Positions 32,865 to 42,516 are shown, counted from the stretch's first letter. The stretch: DNA of 64,000 nucleotides from an uncultured Ruminococcus sp. (GCA_910576995.1 CAJTLC010000012.1:1-64000); one strand, 5' to 3'. Made by a program: numbers and translations. Notes: generated from the sequence alone by a model not told the origin.

Positions 32865-32949
32865 TATGGTCTGTAAAATAATTTATTTTTTCGGATAAGG
32901 TTTATTATGTAAATCTTATCCGAAAAATTGCGTTCGCATCCATGAACTA

Positions 32950-33105
32950 TAGTCGCCCTACTTGAAATTGAAAAAAAAGGAGCTGAATAAAAATTTTTCA
33001 TAGCAAGGCGGAGGATGAAAGCGGGCTGACGCCCGGTGACGACGACAACGCAGCTATGAGAAATTTTTATCAGCGACCTTGTTTCGATTTCAAGTAGGGC
33101 GACTA
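32950..33105. repeat. Family B mobile repeat, intact copy B3 (156 bp)
   Basis: Ends TAGTCGCCCTACTTGAAAT and ATTTCAAGTAGGGCGACTA with TA outside both. The interior is a near-continuous hairpin: CTGAATAAAAATTTTTCATA opposite TATGAGAAATTTTTATCAG, with a GGGC-TGAC-GCCC tip. It abuts the stop codon of the cohesin-like lipoprotein gene. This is the best reference copy of the family. Confidence 0.92.
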
Positions 33106-33107
33106 TA

Positions 33108-33764
33108 TTATTCGACAGTAACGCTGCCGCCTGTCCAGTTTTCAAAAGCATACTTTTCCAGCGAACGATCTCCGGATTCGTTGCTGAATTTATCAGTATC
33201 TCTGTAATAAAATCCCAGTTCATAGACAGTACCGCTCTTTGCGTCCTCCGGAACTTTCATAAGAAATGTAACGATATCGCCGTCGCCGCCGTAATCGCCG
33301 TCAAAAGTTTCAGTAAAGAACAGACAGCCCATATTTTTTTCCGTCAGAACGTCGGGCAGACCTTCCTCCCAAAGCATTCCCACCGAACCTGTATTGTAAG
33401 TTGAAGCGTCGCCCAGCTTATATTGGATATATCTTTTTTCAGCGTCGAGCATCTCGCAGGTGAGCGCTTTGTCGTATGTAACGTGAATTCCGCACATACT
33501 CCATTTTTTATCAGCGTCCTTAACCGAAAGCGTAACTTCGGCAATTTCGCCCGGCTTTGCAGTCGTGTTGCTGAGAGAAAGCTTCGGACCGTCGGCGGCA
33601 GGAACGATATCTTCCCAAGCCTCCGTAGGTTTCGCCGTACGTTCGCTTCTTGATGTATTATTGCTGCTGAACGAACTTTCCGATCCCTTTTTATCTCCGC
33701 AGCCGGCAGCCGTCAGAAGAAACGCTCCGACAGCTGTAATAGCGATAATATTTTTAACGTTCAT
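33108..33764 (-). CDS. Cohesin-like lipoprotein (218 aa)
   Basis: A lipidated surface protein: signal peptide with lipobox LTAAGC (Cys22), a Ser/Thr/Asn spacer to about residue 60, then one beta-sandwich domain of about 145 residues. The domain has the features of cohesins and related CBM/dockerin-binding folds: LSLSNTTAKPGEIAEVTLSV at the first strands, WSMCGIHVTYDKALT and a late GDGDIVTFLMKVPEDAKSGT. Cohesins usually bind dockerin enzymes, and a dockerin endoglucanase lies at 55.8 kb. ATG 33764 is preferred because AAGGAG is well spaced from it; the ATG at 33770 is too close. It overlaps clpE termination (ATGA), so it is translationally coupled. A true dockerin-binding function is inference. 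Confidence 0.7.
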   Translation of the reverse strand: MNVKNIIAITAVGAFLLTAAGCGDKKGSESSFSSNNTSRSERTAKPTEAWEDIVPAADGPKLSLSNTTAKPGEIAEVTLSVKDADKKWSMCGIHVTYDKALTCEMLDAEKRYIQYKLGDASTYNTGSVGMLWEEGLPDVLTEKNMGCLFFTETFDGDYGGDGDIVTFLMKVPEDAKSGTVYELGFYYRDTDKFSNESGDRSLEKYAFENWTGGSVTVE

Positions 33765-33766
33765 AT

Positions 33767-36064
33767 TCATTCTCCTTTTTTGTTTCCGCTTACGATAATT
33801 TCGCCGTCCTTCGCAGTCATGCTGATAACCTGCGTTTCAGAAGCTCTGTTGATGATGATCTCGGCGATCTGATCTTCCGCATACTGACGAATTACGCGGC
33901 GGATATCTCTTGCGCCGTAGGGTTTTCCATAAGCTTTTTCCGCAATGGCTTCCAGAACCGCGGAATCGTAGGCAAGTTCGATATTCTTTTCAGAAAGCGG
34001 AACTTTCATTTCGTCCAGCATAAGCGCGGCAATTCCCTCGAAATCTTTCTTGCTAAGCTGCTTGAATACCACAACTTCGTCTATTCTGCTGATAAATTCA
34101 GGACGGAGAAATTCGCGTAGACCTTTCATAGCCTTATCCTTTGAAATCTCGTTTTCCGTCCGATTAAATCCTACGCCGATACTCTTATCCGTAGAACCTG
34201 CATTTGAAGTCATGCAGATAATGGTATTTTCAAAATTAACGGTTCTGCCGTGGGCGTCATCGACCTTGCCCTCGTCAAGTATCTGCATGAGAATATTCAT
34301 TACGTCCGGATGCGCTTTTTCAATTTCATCAAAAAGAATGACTGAATACGGCTTGCGGCGTACTTTTTCGGTAAGCTGCCCCGCTTCGTCGTAACCCACA
34401 TATCCGGGAGGCGAACCTATCATCCGCGCTACGGAATGCTTCTCCATATATTCCGTCATATCAAGCCTTATCAGCGGCTCTGTGGAATCGAAAAGTTCCT
34501 CCGAAATAGCCTTGACAAGCTCGGTTTTTCCTACGCCCGTAGGTCCTACAAATATAAACGAGGCAGGGCGGCGGCGTTTGCTAAGCTGAACGCGCGTACG
34601 CTTTATGGCTTTCGTCAATACGGATACGGCTTCATCCTGACCGATAACGCGCTTTTTAAGGGCTTCTTCGAGATGAGCGATCTTGAGAAATTCCGTTTCC
34701 GCGATCTTGCTTGCCGGAATTCCGGTCCACAATTCAACAACTTTAGTGATATCCTCTTCCGTCACCTGAATATTTTCAGCGACTTCGGCAAGTTTCTGCG
34801 CCTCGTCTCTCGCATGGATAAGCTTTCCCTTTATTTCGGCAAGCGCCTTATAATCAGGTTCATTCTGCTCCGAAAGCGTTTTTTCCATACCCTCCATTAC
34901 CGCGATCTCTTTCACCAGCTTAGCGTGCTCTGCAATTTCGGGCGAACGTATGCAGGCATGAGCGCAGCCCTCGTCCATAAGATCTATCGCCTTATCGGGA
35001 AGAAAACGATCTGTAATATATCTCTCCGACAGAACGGCGCAGGTTCTCACAAGATAATCGGAAATATGCACCTTATGATACTCTTCGTAATATTTCTTTA
35101 TTCCAAGAAGTACGTCTACCGTATCTTCTATAGTAGGTTCAGCCACCGTAACAGGCTGAAAACGTCTTTCAAGGGCTGAATCCTTCTCGATATACTTTCT
35201 GTATTCTCCGAAAGTCGTCGCTCCTATCACCTGAACTTCTCCGCGCGAAAGGGCAGGTTTCAGAATATTGGCGGCATTCATCGAGCCTTCCGAATCACCC
35301 GCGCCCACAAGATTGTGAACCTCGTCGATAAACAGGATTATATTGCCCTCGCGCTTCACCTCGTCAACCAGACCCTTTACGCGGCTTTCAAACTGACCGC
35401 GGAACTGAGTTCCTGCCACGAGAGCCGTAAGATCGAGAAGATAAATTTTCTTATCCACAAGATTAAACGGAACGTCTCCCTCGTTGATACGCTGAGCAAT
35501 TCCCTCCGCAATAGCCGTTTTTCCGACGCCCGGCTCGCCTATGAGACAGGGGTTATTCTTCGTGCGGCGCGAAAGTATCTGAACCACGCGCGCGATCTCC
35601 TTATCTCTTCCGATAATGTTGTCGAGTTCGCCGTCCGCGGCTTTCTGAGAAAGATTCGTGCAGTAACTGCTCAGAAAACGCAGTTCCTTATCTTTCTTTT
35701 TCTTATCCTTTTTATCCTTATCCCTCGCAAACGGATTTCTGCGCGGAGCTTCCTTGGATTTCTCTTCATTAAGCCCGTTTTCCGGATCAACAGTCGGATT
35801 AAACATATTGGTAAGGAAATCCGGTAAAACTCCCGAGCCGCCCATTTCAAAGGCGTCTCCGTCCATCATTCCCATGAGCTGGTCGGAAAACTGATCAAGT
35901 TCCACGTCGCTTATACCCAATCTGTCCATATATTCCGCCACCTGCGGTATATTCTTTTCACGGGCGCAGGTAAGGCAGAGACCTTCGTTCTTCTTTTCAT
36001 TTCCCTGAACCGAAGTGATAAACACTACGGCAGGACGTTTTTTGCAGTTGCTGCACATCATCAT
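33767..36064 (-). CDS. clpE: Clp ATPase with N-terminal zinc finger (ClpE type)
   Basis: An AAA+ unfoldase that feeds ClpP and disaggregates proteins during stress. Residues 1-40 form a four-Cys zinc finger (CSNCKKRP ... CLTCAREK), the ClpE mark. The first AAA domain has Walker A GEPGVGKTAIAEG, Walker B ILFIDEVHNL; the second has GPTGVGKTELV and VILFDEIEKAHPD. A mid-domain coiled coil (about 375-440) separates them. At 765 residues it is slightly longer than classic ClpE. There is no ClpC-type N-domain. ATG 36064 follows GGGAGGAAT. No CtsR operator repeat is obvious upstream, since it lies inside a long operon. Confidence 0.92.
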   Translation of the reverse strand: MMMCSNCKKRPAVVFITSVQGNEKKNEGLCLTCAREKNIPQVAEYMDRLGISDVELDQFSDQLMGMMDGDAFEMGGSGVLPDFLTNMFNPTVDPENGLNEEKSKEAPRRNPFARDKDKKDKKKKDKELRFLSSYCTNLSQKAADGELDNIIGRDKEIARVVQILSRRTKNNPCLIGEPGVGKTAIAEGIAQRINEGDVPFNLVDKKIYLLDLTALVAGTQFRGQFESRVKGLVDEVKREGNIILFIDEVHNLVGAGDSEGSMNAANILKPALSRGEVQVIGATTFGEYRKYIEKDSALERRFQPVTVAEPTIEDTVDVLLGIKKYYEEYHKVHISDYLVRTCAVLSERYITDRFLPDKAIDLMDEGCAHACIRSPEIAEHAKLVKEIAVMEGMEKTLSEQNEPDYKALAEIKGKLIHARDEAQKLAEVAENIQVTEEDITKVVELWTGIPASKIAETEFLKIAHLEEALKKRVIGQDEAVSVLTKAIKRTRVQLSKRRRPASFIFVGPTGVGKTELVKAISEELFDSTEPLIRLDMTEYMEKHSVARMIGSPPGYVGYDEAGQLTEKVRRKPYSVILFDEIEKAHPDVMNILMQILDEGKVDDAHGRTVNFENTIICMTSNAGSTDKSIGVGFNRTENEISKDKAMKGLREFLRPEFISRIDEVVVFKQLSKKDFEGIAALMLDEMKVPLSEKNIELAYDSAVLEAIAEKAYGKPYGARDIRRVIRQYAEDQIAEIIINRASETQVISMTAKDGEIIVSGNKKGE

Positions 36065-36094
36065 TGTACGATTCCTCCCGATAAAATATTATGA

Positions 36095-36994
36095 TCACAT
36101 ATTCAAAGTGAAATCGTAAAAATATTTGAATATGATCGTTTTGTCTATTGCTTCATTATTGAAAAACAACATTTCATTGCTGCCCATTATCGTCCACAAG
36201 CGTACCGCCGCAGCCGCCGCGAATACCATGACCGCGCCCATTGCCAAGCCGATAAAACCGCCTGCCGCATGAGAGCCTGCACCCTGAACGCCGTCTTCTC
36301 TGTTGCGCGTAAACGAATTTATCATCGCCAGACCTATCAGCACAACCGCTATGTACATCACGATAAACACAATCAGCCTGAACTGCGTACAATAGGCTTC
36401 CGCCGTGAAATTATCGGCTGCATAGACGGCTGCTTTATGAACGCCCTCGGCGTCCCGCAGCAGAGGAATGAATTCCTCCATGCTCATGCCGCCGCGGATC
36501 TTTTCAGCCGCAGTTTCCGCCGCAAATTTATTGAGCGGCTCGGCTATCATATCCGCCGTCACCACCGCGTATCCCTCACGGATTTTTTCCCGAAGAACAG
36601 CTTCGTCCTTTTCGACCTTGCGCGCGTTGACATTGTTTACGTATTTGCACAAAGCATCGTCATAATTTTCGCCGCCGTCGAATATCTTGTCAAGCTTTTC
36701 GCCGCTTACCTTTATGCTGTATCCCATTGATTCAAGATACGCGGCATATTTTTGCGTAAACGTATCCCTGTCCCAGCTTTTTTCAAGCTTTTTAACGTTG
36801 CCGCTGCGAATCGTATTTTCATAAAGGGGCTGCGCCGAAGCGCTGCTTGCGCCCATTGAAGCGATAAGCGCCGCTATGCATACTATTGCCGAAAACGCGC
36901 TCTTCAAAAAGCCCTTTCTGCCTGAAATATAAACGCATATCAATATCACCGCCGCGGCTATAACATCATAGAACCACCAAAACTGCGTACCCAC
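36095..36994 (-). CDS. CvpA-like integral membrane protein (299 aa)
   Basis: Hydrophobic N-terminal helices (about 8-28 and 31-52), a soluble central domain of about 150 residues, then two or three more helices (about 205-225, 240-265). The N- and C-terminal helix pairs with ISGRKGFLKSAFSAIV and GGFIGLAMGAVMV resemble CvpA (colicin V production) family proteins, here with a large insert. GTG 36994 is preceded by AAAGGAG. It lies 16 bp after the DUF5711-like gene. Exact role unknown. Confidence 0.7.
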   Translation of the reverse strand: MGTQFWWFYDVIAAAVILICVYISGRKGFLKSAFSAIVCIAALIASMGASSASAQPLYENTIRSGNVKKLEKSWDRDTFTQKYAAYLESMGYSIKVSGEKLDKIFDGGENYDDALCKYVNNVNARKVEKDEAVLREKIREGYAVVTADMIAEPLNKFAAETAAEKIRGGMSMEEFIPLLRDAEGVHKAAVYAADNFTAEAYCTQFRLIVFIVMYIAVVLIGLAMINSFTRNREDGVQGAGSHAAGGFIGLAMGAVMVFAAAAAVRLWTIMGSNEMLFFNNEAIDKTIIFKYFYDFTLNM

Positions 36995-37010
36995 CTCTTT
37001 ATCTCCTTTG

Positions 37011-38174
37011 TCAACTCTCGTAATTTATTCTGTCGATCTTGCTGAAACTCTCTAAAAATACGTAATTATCACTGCGTTCGAATCCTATGTAAGAATCGTT
37101 TATCTGCGCTGTCGATCTCAATGCGCCGCTGAAATCGTAAGCAAGAACCGAATCCTGCGTCATTACGTATGCAAGCCCGCCGCTGACCTTCACATCCGTT
37201 AGCGGAGTATCAAAATTAATGATATACGGTTCGCCTGCTCCGTCAAACATTGCCATTACATATTTTCGTCTGTCGTCGCTGTTGATTATAACGGCAGATT
37301 TTCCGCCGCTGCTTGCTCCGCCGGCAAGCTCGCCTGTATAGCGATAAAACGAACTGATATTTCCGCTGCCGTCCACATATCCGCAGGCGTCTATACCGAG
37401 CAGGAACGCTCCGCTGTCGAATCCATAAACGTTCAATCCAAGAGTTTCAAGACCGCGCGAAGTCCATTTATCATCGCTTTCCGTAAACACTACCTCCTGC
37501 ACGGAAGTCACCAGCGAACCATTTTCGGCAGATATGTAACTTATCACACAGCCCTTGCTGTCCTTTGTGAAACTTATATCATTAACGCGCTCCATGCACA
37601 TTCTCTGATAAACGACTGCGCCGCTTCTGTCATATACCGTGATCTCGCATTCGTAATCTTCAGAATCCGTCACCGCCGCAACGTAACCGTCGGCGCTGAG
37701 CCGGGCGAACAATATCAGCCTCTCCTCGTTTTTTTTGTAAAGCAAACCTGTTCTGTCCTCAACGCTGAGATCATAACCGCCGCTTTCATAAATCAGCGCT
37801 CTGCCGTTTTCGGAACGCATTACAGCGTTTGTATACGCGTGCTGCCTCTTCGCAAGCTGACCGCCGTCTTCGTTATAAAAATAGATATAAGCGTCGCTGA
37901 GTACGATAACGGTATCGTCGGTGCAGCTTACCTGATACTGTGCGCCGCCGTTTATCTCTATGGGGAAATTTCCCTCCGCAAGCTTGCCGTCGTTTACTAT
38001 CGTAGTATACTGCCTGCCCAGTCCGCGGAGTTTCGGCAGCCACATATCGCTTGTAAAATACGCGCCCGCCGCACCTGCTGAAACGATCAGGATCGCCGTC
38101 AGCCGCATAAGCCGTTTTTTTCTTTTTTTTCTGTTTTTCAGCTCCACCATATCATTGGCGTCGTACATTGGCAT
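37011..38174 (-). CDS. DUF5711-like membrane-anchored beta-propeller protein
   Basis: A very basic N-terminus (NRKKRKKRLMRL), one transmembrane helix (about 23-43) and a 340-residue extracytoplasmic domain of repeated short beta-strands with Asp/Tyr motifs (IYFYNEDGGQL, ITVYDRSGAVVY, VLAYDFSGAL), suggesting a six- to seven-bladed propeller. This fits DUF5711, common in clostridia, of unknown function. ATG 38174 follows AAGGAGATTAATAG. It sits between truA and the CvpA-like gene with short gaps. Confidence 0.75.
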   Translation of the reverse strand: MPMYDANDMVELKNRKKRKKRLMRLTAILIVSAGAAGAYFTSDMWLPKLRGLGRQYTTIVNDGKLAEGNFPIEINGGAQYQVSCTDDTVIVLSDAYIYFYNEDGGQLAKRQHAYTNAVMRSENGRALIYESGGYDLSVEDRTGLLYKKNEERLILFARLSADGYVAAVTDSEDYECEITVYDRSGAVVYQRMCMERVNDISFTKDSKGCVISYISAENGSLVTSVQEVVFTESDDKWTSRGLETLGLNVYGFDSGAFLLGIDACGYVDGSGNISSFYRYTGELAGGASSGGKSAVIINSDDRRKYVMAMFDGAGEPYIINFDTPLTDVKVSGGLAYVMTQDSVLAYDFSGALRSTAQINDSYIGFERSDNYVFLESFSKIDRINYES

Positions 38175-38196
38175 TCTATTAATCTCCTTATTGTGA

Positions 38197-38931
38197 TCAG
38201 TAAAAAATTTTATTCAGATACAGACCGTGCGCCATGGCAGTTCTGCCGGCTTTCAGTCGGTCTCTTGCCGCAAGAATTTCAGGAATATCGTCGGGAGCGA
38301 TCCTGCCCTCGCTTATATCGAGCAGCGTCCCCGTGATTATCCTAATCATATTATACAGAAAACCGTCGCCTTTTACAAGTACTATCACAGAATCTCCACT
38401 ATTTTCTATTTCAAGAGAATATATTGTCCTCACAGTTGTTGAAACGTTTGTACAATCAGCACAAAAGCTTGCGAAGTCATGAGTTCCGACCAAGTGCTTT
38501 GCAGCCTGCCTCGCCGCCTCAACATTGAATTTCCGCCTGTAATGAAACGCGAGATCAGCGCCGAAGGGATCTTTCGATTCGCTGCAATGGATTTTATATA
38601 TGTATTCCTTTCCTTTGCAGTCGAACCGCGCATGAAAATCAAGCGGAACGTCCTCGCAGCCGAGAATCGAAATATCGTCCGGCAGTTCTCCGTTGACTCC
38701 GCGGCAAAATCCTATGCAGCGTATGGAACTTTCTGTTTTTACGTTAAAGCAGAACTGATTTGCATGAACACCCGTATCGGTTCTCGAACAGCCGATTATT
38801 GTGACTTTTTCATTCAGAACTTTCGAAACCGCTTTCTCCAGCGTCTCCTGAACCGTCACTGCATTGCTCTGCTTCTGAAATCCGTGGTATCTCGTCCCCC
38901 GGTACGCAGTCATTACTTTCAGATTCCTCAT
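38197..38931 (-). CDS. truA: tRNA pseudouridine(38-40) synthase
   Basis: Isomerises uridines 38-40 in the tRNA anticodon arm. The catalytic Asp is in GCSRTDTGVHA, with MTAYRGTRYHGFQ at the N-terminus and GDGFLYNMIRIITGTL at the C-terminal core. At 244 residues it is full length. ATG 38931 is supported by CGGAGGCTAAGA and the conserved start; a longer frame would add 28 basic residues. Its first 122 bp overlap the end of the yfhO-like gene in another frame. In most Firmicutes it directly follows ecfT; here yfhO is between. Confidence 0.95.
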   Translation of the reverse strand: MRNLKVMTAYRGTRYHGFQKQSNAVTVQETLEKAVSKVLNEKVTIIGCSRTDTGVHANQFCFNVKTESSIRCIGFCRGVNGELPDDISILGCEDVPLDFHARFDCKGKEYIYKIHCSESKDPFGADLAFHYRRKFNVEAARQAAKHLVGTHDFASFCADCTNVSTTVRTIYSLEIENSGDSVIVLVKGDGFLYNMIRIITGTLLDISEGRIAPDDIPEILAARDRLKAGRTAMAHGLYLNKIFY

Positions 38932-41674
38932 TCTTAGCCTCCGATGCGTTTTCCGAATTTTCCGGTAAAATTTCTGTTGAACTCTTTTTTCTTCTGTCGA
39001 TAAATGCCAAAACAATAAACATGAGAAGCGCGCCGCCGCTTAACGCAAGCCCCGTTTTAAAGCCGTCGGGAGAATATTTCAGCACGATTTCATGACTGCC
39101 TGCCTCGATCTCCGCACCCAGCATTGAATCCAGAACCCTGACCGTTTCGGTTTTTTTGCCGTCAACATAAACGCTCCAGCCCTTTTCATATGGAACGGAC
39201 AGATACATTACTCCGTCCCTTGCCGCGTTAATATTTCCCGTTATCTTAGTATCGGTGAATTCCGTTATCTCCAGCTGTTCATCCGCAAGTTCCGCATAAG
39301 CCTGCTCAAAAGCCGCCTGATCAAGAGCGTAAACCATAATAGTATACGATCCCGAATCCGCCTTTTCATCAATGGTCAATTCAGCGGCAAGCGTACTTCC
39401 GCCCTGCCCGTTGCCCATAGGAAATACGATCGGATAATCTTTAAGATTTATACCGCTGTCGGCAGCCAGTCCGTCGCATTTCGCATTTATCGAATCTATG
39501 CCCTCGTTTCTTGCATATCCGTAAAGATACGCGCCGTCCACGCCTGCGAAATTATATATTGCCTTTGCAGACGAGACATTTTCTTTTTTCTCAAAATTAT
39601 ATGTGCCGTAGCCTGTTTTAGTTGCCTCAATGCCGTCGTAAGTTGCCATTGCAACAGGCTGTGCGGTAAATATGCTGTCAGAATTTCCCGAAGCGCGTCT
39701 CATAACTTCATTCTGATATTCAAAGGGATTGACGCCGTCTTTGTCCTCCAGTCCAAGAATATCGCTGTTCATCATAAATCCCAGCGACAGCGGATATTTG
39801 CTTTCGTACAGCGCCGCACCGTCGTTCGACTCGATAAATTGCAGATTCATCTCGCTGTTATTGAGCTGACCCGTTTTAGAGATAACATATTTCACGTCAA
39901 GCAGCAAATTCGCAACGGGAGTTGCATTTCTGTAGAAATAGCGGTTTCCAGCTTCCGAAGCATAAAGTCCGAGACGGCGGAAAAGCCTTGTAACGGATAC
40001 GTTGGCTGACGATGAAAACTGTGATACGCCGTTATATCCGTAAAGAGCGCTGTCGTTCAGGGAATACGTCGCGGCAACTTCCGAACGGCAGAACATCTGA
40101 TTTTCCCTTTCGCGAACGGTATCGAGGGACGCCTGAATGCCGCTGTTCATATACGGGTATGAAGCATAGTCGGAAGTGCCGACTTCCTTTACGCCCACTA
40201 TGGCAGTTCCGGAAAGCTCGACCGTAACAAGCGCCGCCAGACATATATTTACTATCCTTTTTTTGACGCCGATATTTCTGATAGGCATTAATCTGAATGC
40301 GATAAACAGCAGAAAATATGCTTCTGTTATCAGGAATGATTTTTTCAGCGGAGAAGTTATAACAAAACCGCTTTCTGAATTTTTCGCCGTTATGTAGTTC
40401 AGCGCGAATACAGCCGCCGGAGCGGGAATAAGAAGAAGTATCTGATATATTTTCACACCTTTTTCCATTATCGCAATATATGCGCGATATGCCGCCGCAA
40501 TAAGGACGAAGCTGAAAATAAATGCGAATCTGTGCGGAATCTGATTTGTAGAATGGAATCCGTGCCATATGAAATTCAGCTTATTCATATTGCAGCTTAC
40601 CACTATGAGGGCAAGCATAAGCGACACGGATATCTTCTCGCGGATTTTTATCCCTGCCGAAAACAGGAACACGCCGAAAAGCGATACCGCAAGCATTCCG
40701 CAGGCGAAATTCGGCAGTCCCTCTTTAGTCGTCGGAACGTCGTATGAGAGCAAATTCGCAAAAATATCAGTCCATTTGTCATACCATGAAATCTGCACGG
40801 GCATTACATTATTTGCGCTGTATGTGAGTTTTAAGCCAAGATACGCAGGCAGAAGCATGAAGCCTCCGAGACATATTCCGATCACGGACGAGCGCACGAT
40901 CAGCCACAATTTGTACATATAGTCCTTGAAATTTTTGCCCTCTGTCACAACGCCCGCAGCAAACATAAACATGGTGAAAATGCAGGTAAAAAAGGCTATG
41001 TAGTAATTCGAGATAAGGGAAAGCGCGAGAGTCACGGTGAAAAGCTTCCACTTTCGTTCTCTGCATATCGCGACTACGCCTGTCATTACAAGAGGGAATA
41101 ATGCCACGGTATCGAACCACATGACGTTCCAGTAATAGCCGAGAACATAGCTGCAAAGGGCAAACATAGACGAAAAAGCCACGATCGAGAAATCCCTGCG
41201 CTTGAAAGTATACCGCAAAAAGCAGCTAAAAAATGCGCCCGCAAATCCGATCTTCGCTATCAGTATATAGGTGAGCGCGTCGCGCGTATGTTCGTCGTCA
41301 AAAAATACTGACAGCCAGTTAAGAGGACTTGCGGCATAATACGAGATAAGGGAAAGAAAATTCGTTCCCATACCGTTCTGCCAAGAATAGAGAAAAGAAC
41401 CTCCGTTAAGCAGTTTGTCGCGGACTACACGGAAAAACGGATAATACTGATGCCAAAGATCAACTACCAGCATCTGATTCTGCCCGTCCGATTTTAGCTT
41501 TCCGTCGAAAAATCCGAGCATATGTATAGACTGCTCGCGGAATGCCCCGTACATAATCGCGGCAGGAATCAGAAACGCCAGCGCGAAATATAAAAATCCG
41601 CCGTCGTATAAAATTTTAAACGCTCTGCTGTTTTTTATTCGTGCATATGTTAATTTTTTGTTTTTCTTTTCCAT
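38810..41674 (-). CDS. YfhO family membrane protein (954 aa)
   Basis: A large polytopic protein with about 12-14 helices in the first 500 residues (including YWNVMWFDTVALFPLVMTG), a 300-residue extracytoplasmic domain and one last helix near 880, then an acidic Glu/Ser tail. YfhO proteins are GT-C-like and in Bacillus are tied to glycosylation of lipoteichoic acid. The VVDLWHQYYPFFR and NGMGTNFLSLISYY segments near the N-terminus are typical of the family. The tail-coding part overlaps truA by 122 bp, so the last 40 residues are encoded in a second frame of the truA start. Insertion into the ecfT-truA pair is unusual. Confidence 0.88.
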   Translation of the reverse strand: MEKKNKKLTYARIKNSRAFKILYDGGFLYFALAFLIPAAIMYGAFREQSIHMLGFFDGKLKSDGQNQMLVVDLWHQYYPFFRVVRDKLLNGGSFLYSWQNGMGTNFLSLISYYAASPLNWLSVFFDDEHTRDALTYILIAKIGFAGAFFSCFLRYTFKRRDFSIVAFSSMFALCSYVLGYYWNVMWFDTVALFPLVMTGVVAICRERKWKLFTVTLALSLISNYYIAFFTCIFTMFMFAAGVVTEGKNFKDYMYKLWLIVRSSVIGICLGGFMLLPAYLGLKLTYSANNVMPVQISWYDKWTDIFANLLSYDVPTTKEGLPNFACGMLAVSLFGVFLFSAGIKIREKISVSLMLALIVVSCNMNKLNFIWHGFHSTNQIPHRFAFIFSFVLIAAAYRAYIAIMEKGVKIYQILLLIPAPAAVFALNYITAKNSESGFVITSPLKKSFLITEAYFLLFIAFRLMPIRNIGVKKRIVNICLAALVTVELSGTAIVGVKEVGTSDYASYPYMNSGIQASLDTVRERENQMFCRSEVAATYSLNDSALYGYNGVSQFSSSANVSVTRLFRRLGLYASEAGNRYFYRNATPVANLLLDVKYVISKTGQLNNSEMNLQFIESNDGAALYESKYPLSLGFMMNSDILGLEDKDGVNPFEYQNEVMRRASGNSDSIFTAQPVAMATYDGIEATKTGYGTYNFEKKENVSSAKAIYNFAGVDGAYLYGYARNEGIDSINAKCDGLAADSGINLKDYPIVFPMGNGQGGSTLAAELTIDEKADSGSYTIMVYALDQAAFEQAYAELADEQLEITEFTDTKITGNINAARDGVMYLSVPYEKGWSVYVDGKKTETVRVLDSMLGAEIEAGSHEIVLKYSPDGFKTGLALSGGALLMFIVLAFIDRRKKSSTEILPENSENASEAKNEESESNDCVPGDEIPRISEAEQCSDGSGDAGESGFESSE

Positions 41675-41708
41675 TCCATGTCAACCCCGTTGATAAGAAC
41701 CAGTGGCT

Positions 41709-42515
41709 CTATTTTGTCAAAAATCCTACTGCTAAAGCCGCGGCGTAAAATATAAGCGTAACGGCAATTGCTGCGTAATCTCTGCCTGCCGATTTCAATT
41801 GACGAAGGCGCGTACGTCCGTTTCCTCCGCTGTAGCAGCGGCATTCCATAGCGGTCGCAAGTTCGTCCGCGCGCCTGAACGCCGAAATAAACAGCGGCAC
41901 AAGAATAGCTATCATATTTTTTGCGCGCGCAATAAAACTGCCCGTATCTATCTCCGCTCCTCTCGCCTTTTGAGCCGACATTATCTTGTCGGTCTCCTCG
42001 ATAAGAGTCGGAATAAATCTAAGCGCGATAGACATCATCATCGCCAGTTCATGAACAGGAAGCTTGATCTTTTTAAGAGGCGAAAGCAGCCTTTCGATAG
42101 CGTCGGTAAGCGTGATAGGCGACGTCGTATAGGTAAGAAGCGAACTTCCCATGATAAGCAAAACTATGCGTATTATCATGAAAACGCTTAAACTTACGCC
42201 GTCGGAAGTTATCTTTATGAAATACCATTTGAAATACACTTCTCCGCTGCTTATAAAGAGAATGTTAAGCGCCGCCGTCAGAATCAAAAACGGTAAAAGC
42301 GGACGAATACTCTTCGCAAACATTTTTACCGGAATTTTCGAAAGCAATACCGCCATAACCGTATAAAGCGCGCCGACGGCAAGACATATCACGCTGCTGC
42401 CCGTAAAAAGCATGAGAATATACACAAGCGTTATCACTATCTTGAATCTTGGGTCGAGACGGTGAATAAGGCTGTTTCCCGGAAAATACTGTCCTATGGT
42501 TATATCTCTCAGCAA
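41709..42515 (-). CDS. ecfT: ECF transporter T component
   Basis: The membrane scaffold that couples the two ATPases to S components. The 268-residue protein begins IGQYFPGNSLIHRLDPRFKI, the family mark, and has five to six helices. Coupling-helix motifs are AQKARGAEID and AMECRCYSGG (Ala-Arg-Gly-type). It overlaps nothing, starting 1 bp after ecfA2. It would serve the S component at 21.6 kb and others elsewhere. Confidence 0.95.
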   Translation of the reverse strand: MLRDITIGQYFPGNSLIHRLDPRFKIVITLVYILMLFTGSSVICLAVGALYTVMAVLLSKIPVKMFAKSIRPLLPFLILTAALNILFISSGEVYFKWYFIKITSDGVSLSVFMIIRIVLLIMGSSLLTYTTSPITLTDAIERLLSPLKKIKLPVHELAMMMSIALRFIPTLIEETDKIMSAQKARGAEIDTGSFIARAKNMIAILVPLFISAFRRADELATAMECRCYSGGNGRTRLRQLKSAGRDYAAIAVTLIFYAAALAVGFLTK

Positions 42516-42516
42516 T

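Noticed and set aside
18143..33107. CRISPR array or phage attachment sites in the repeat-rich zone
   Set aside because: The repeats are palindromic, irregularly spaced over kilobases, carry target duplications and have no spacers, cas genes or integrase.
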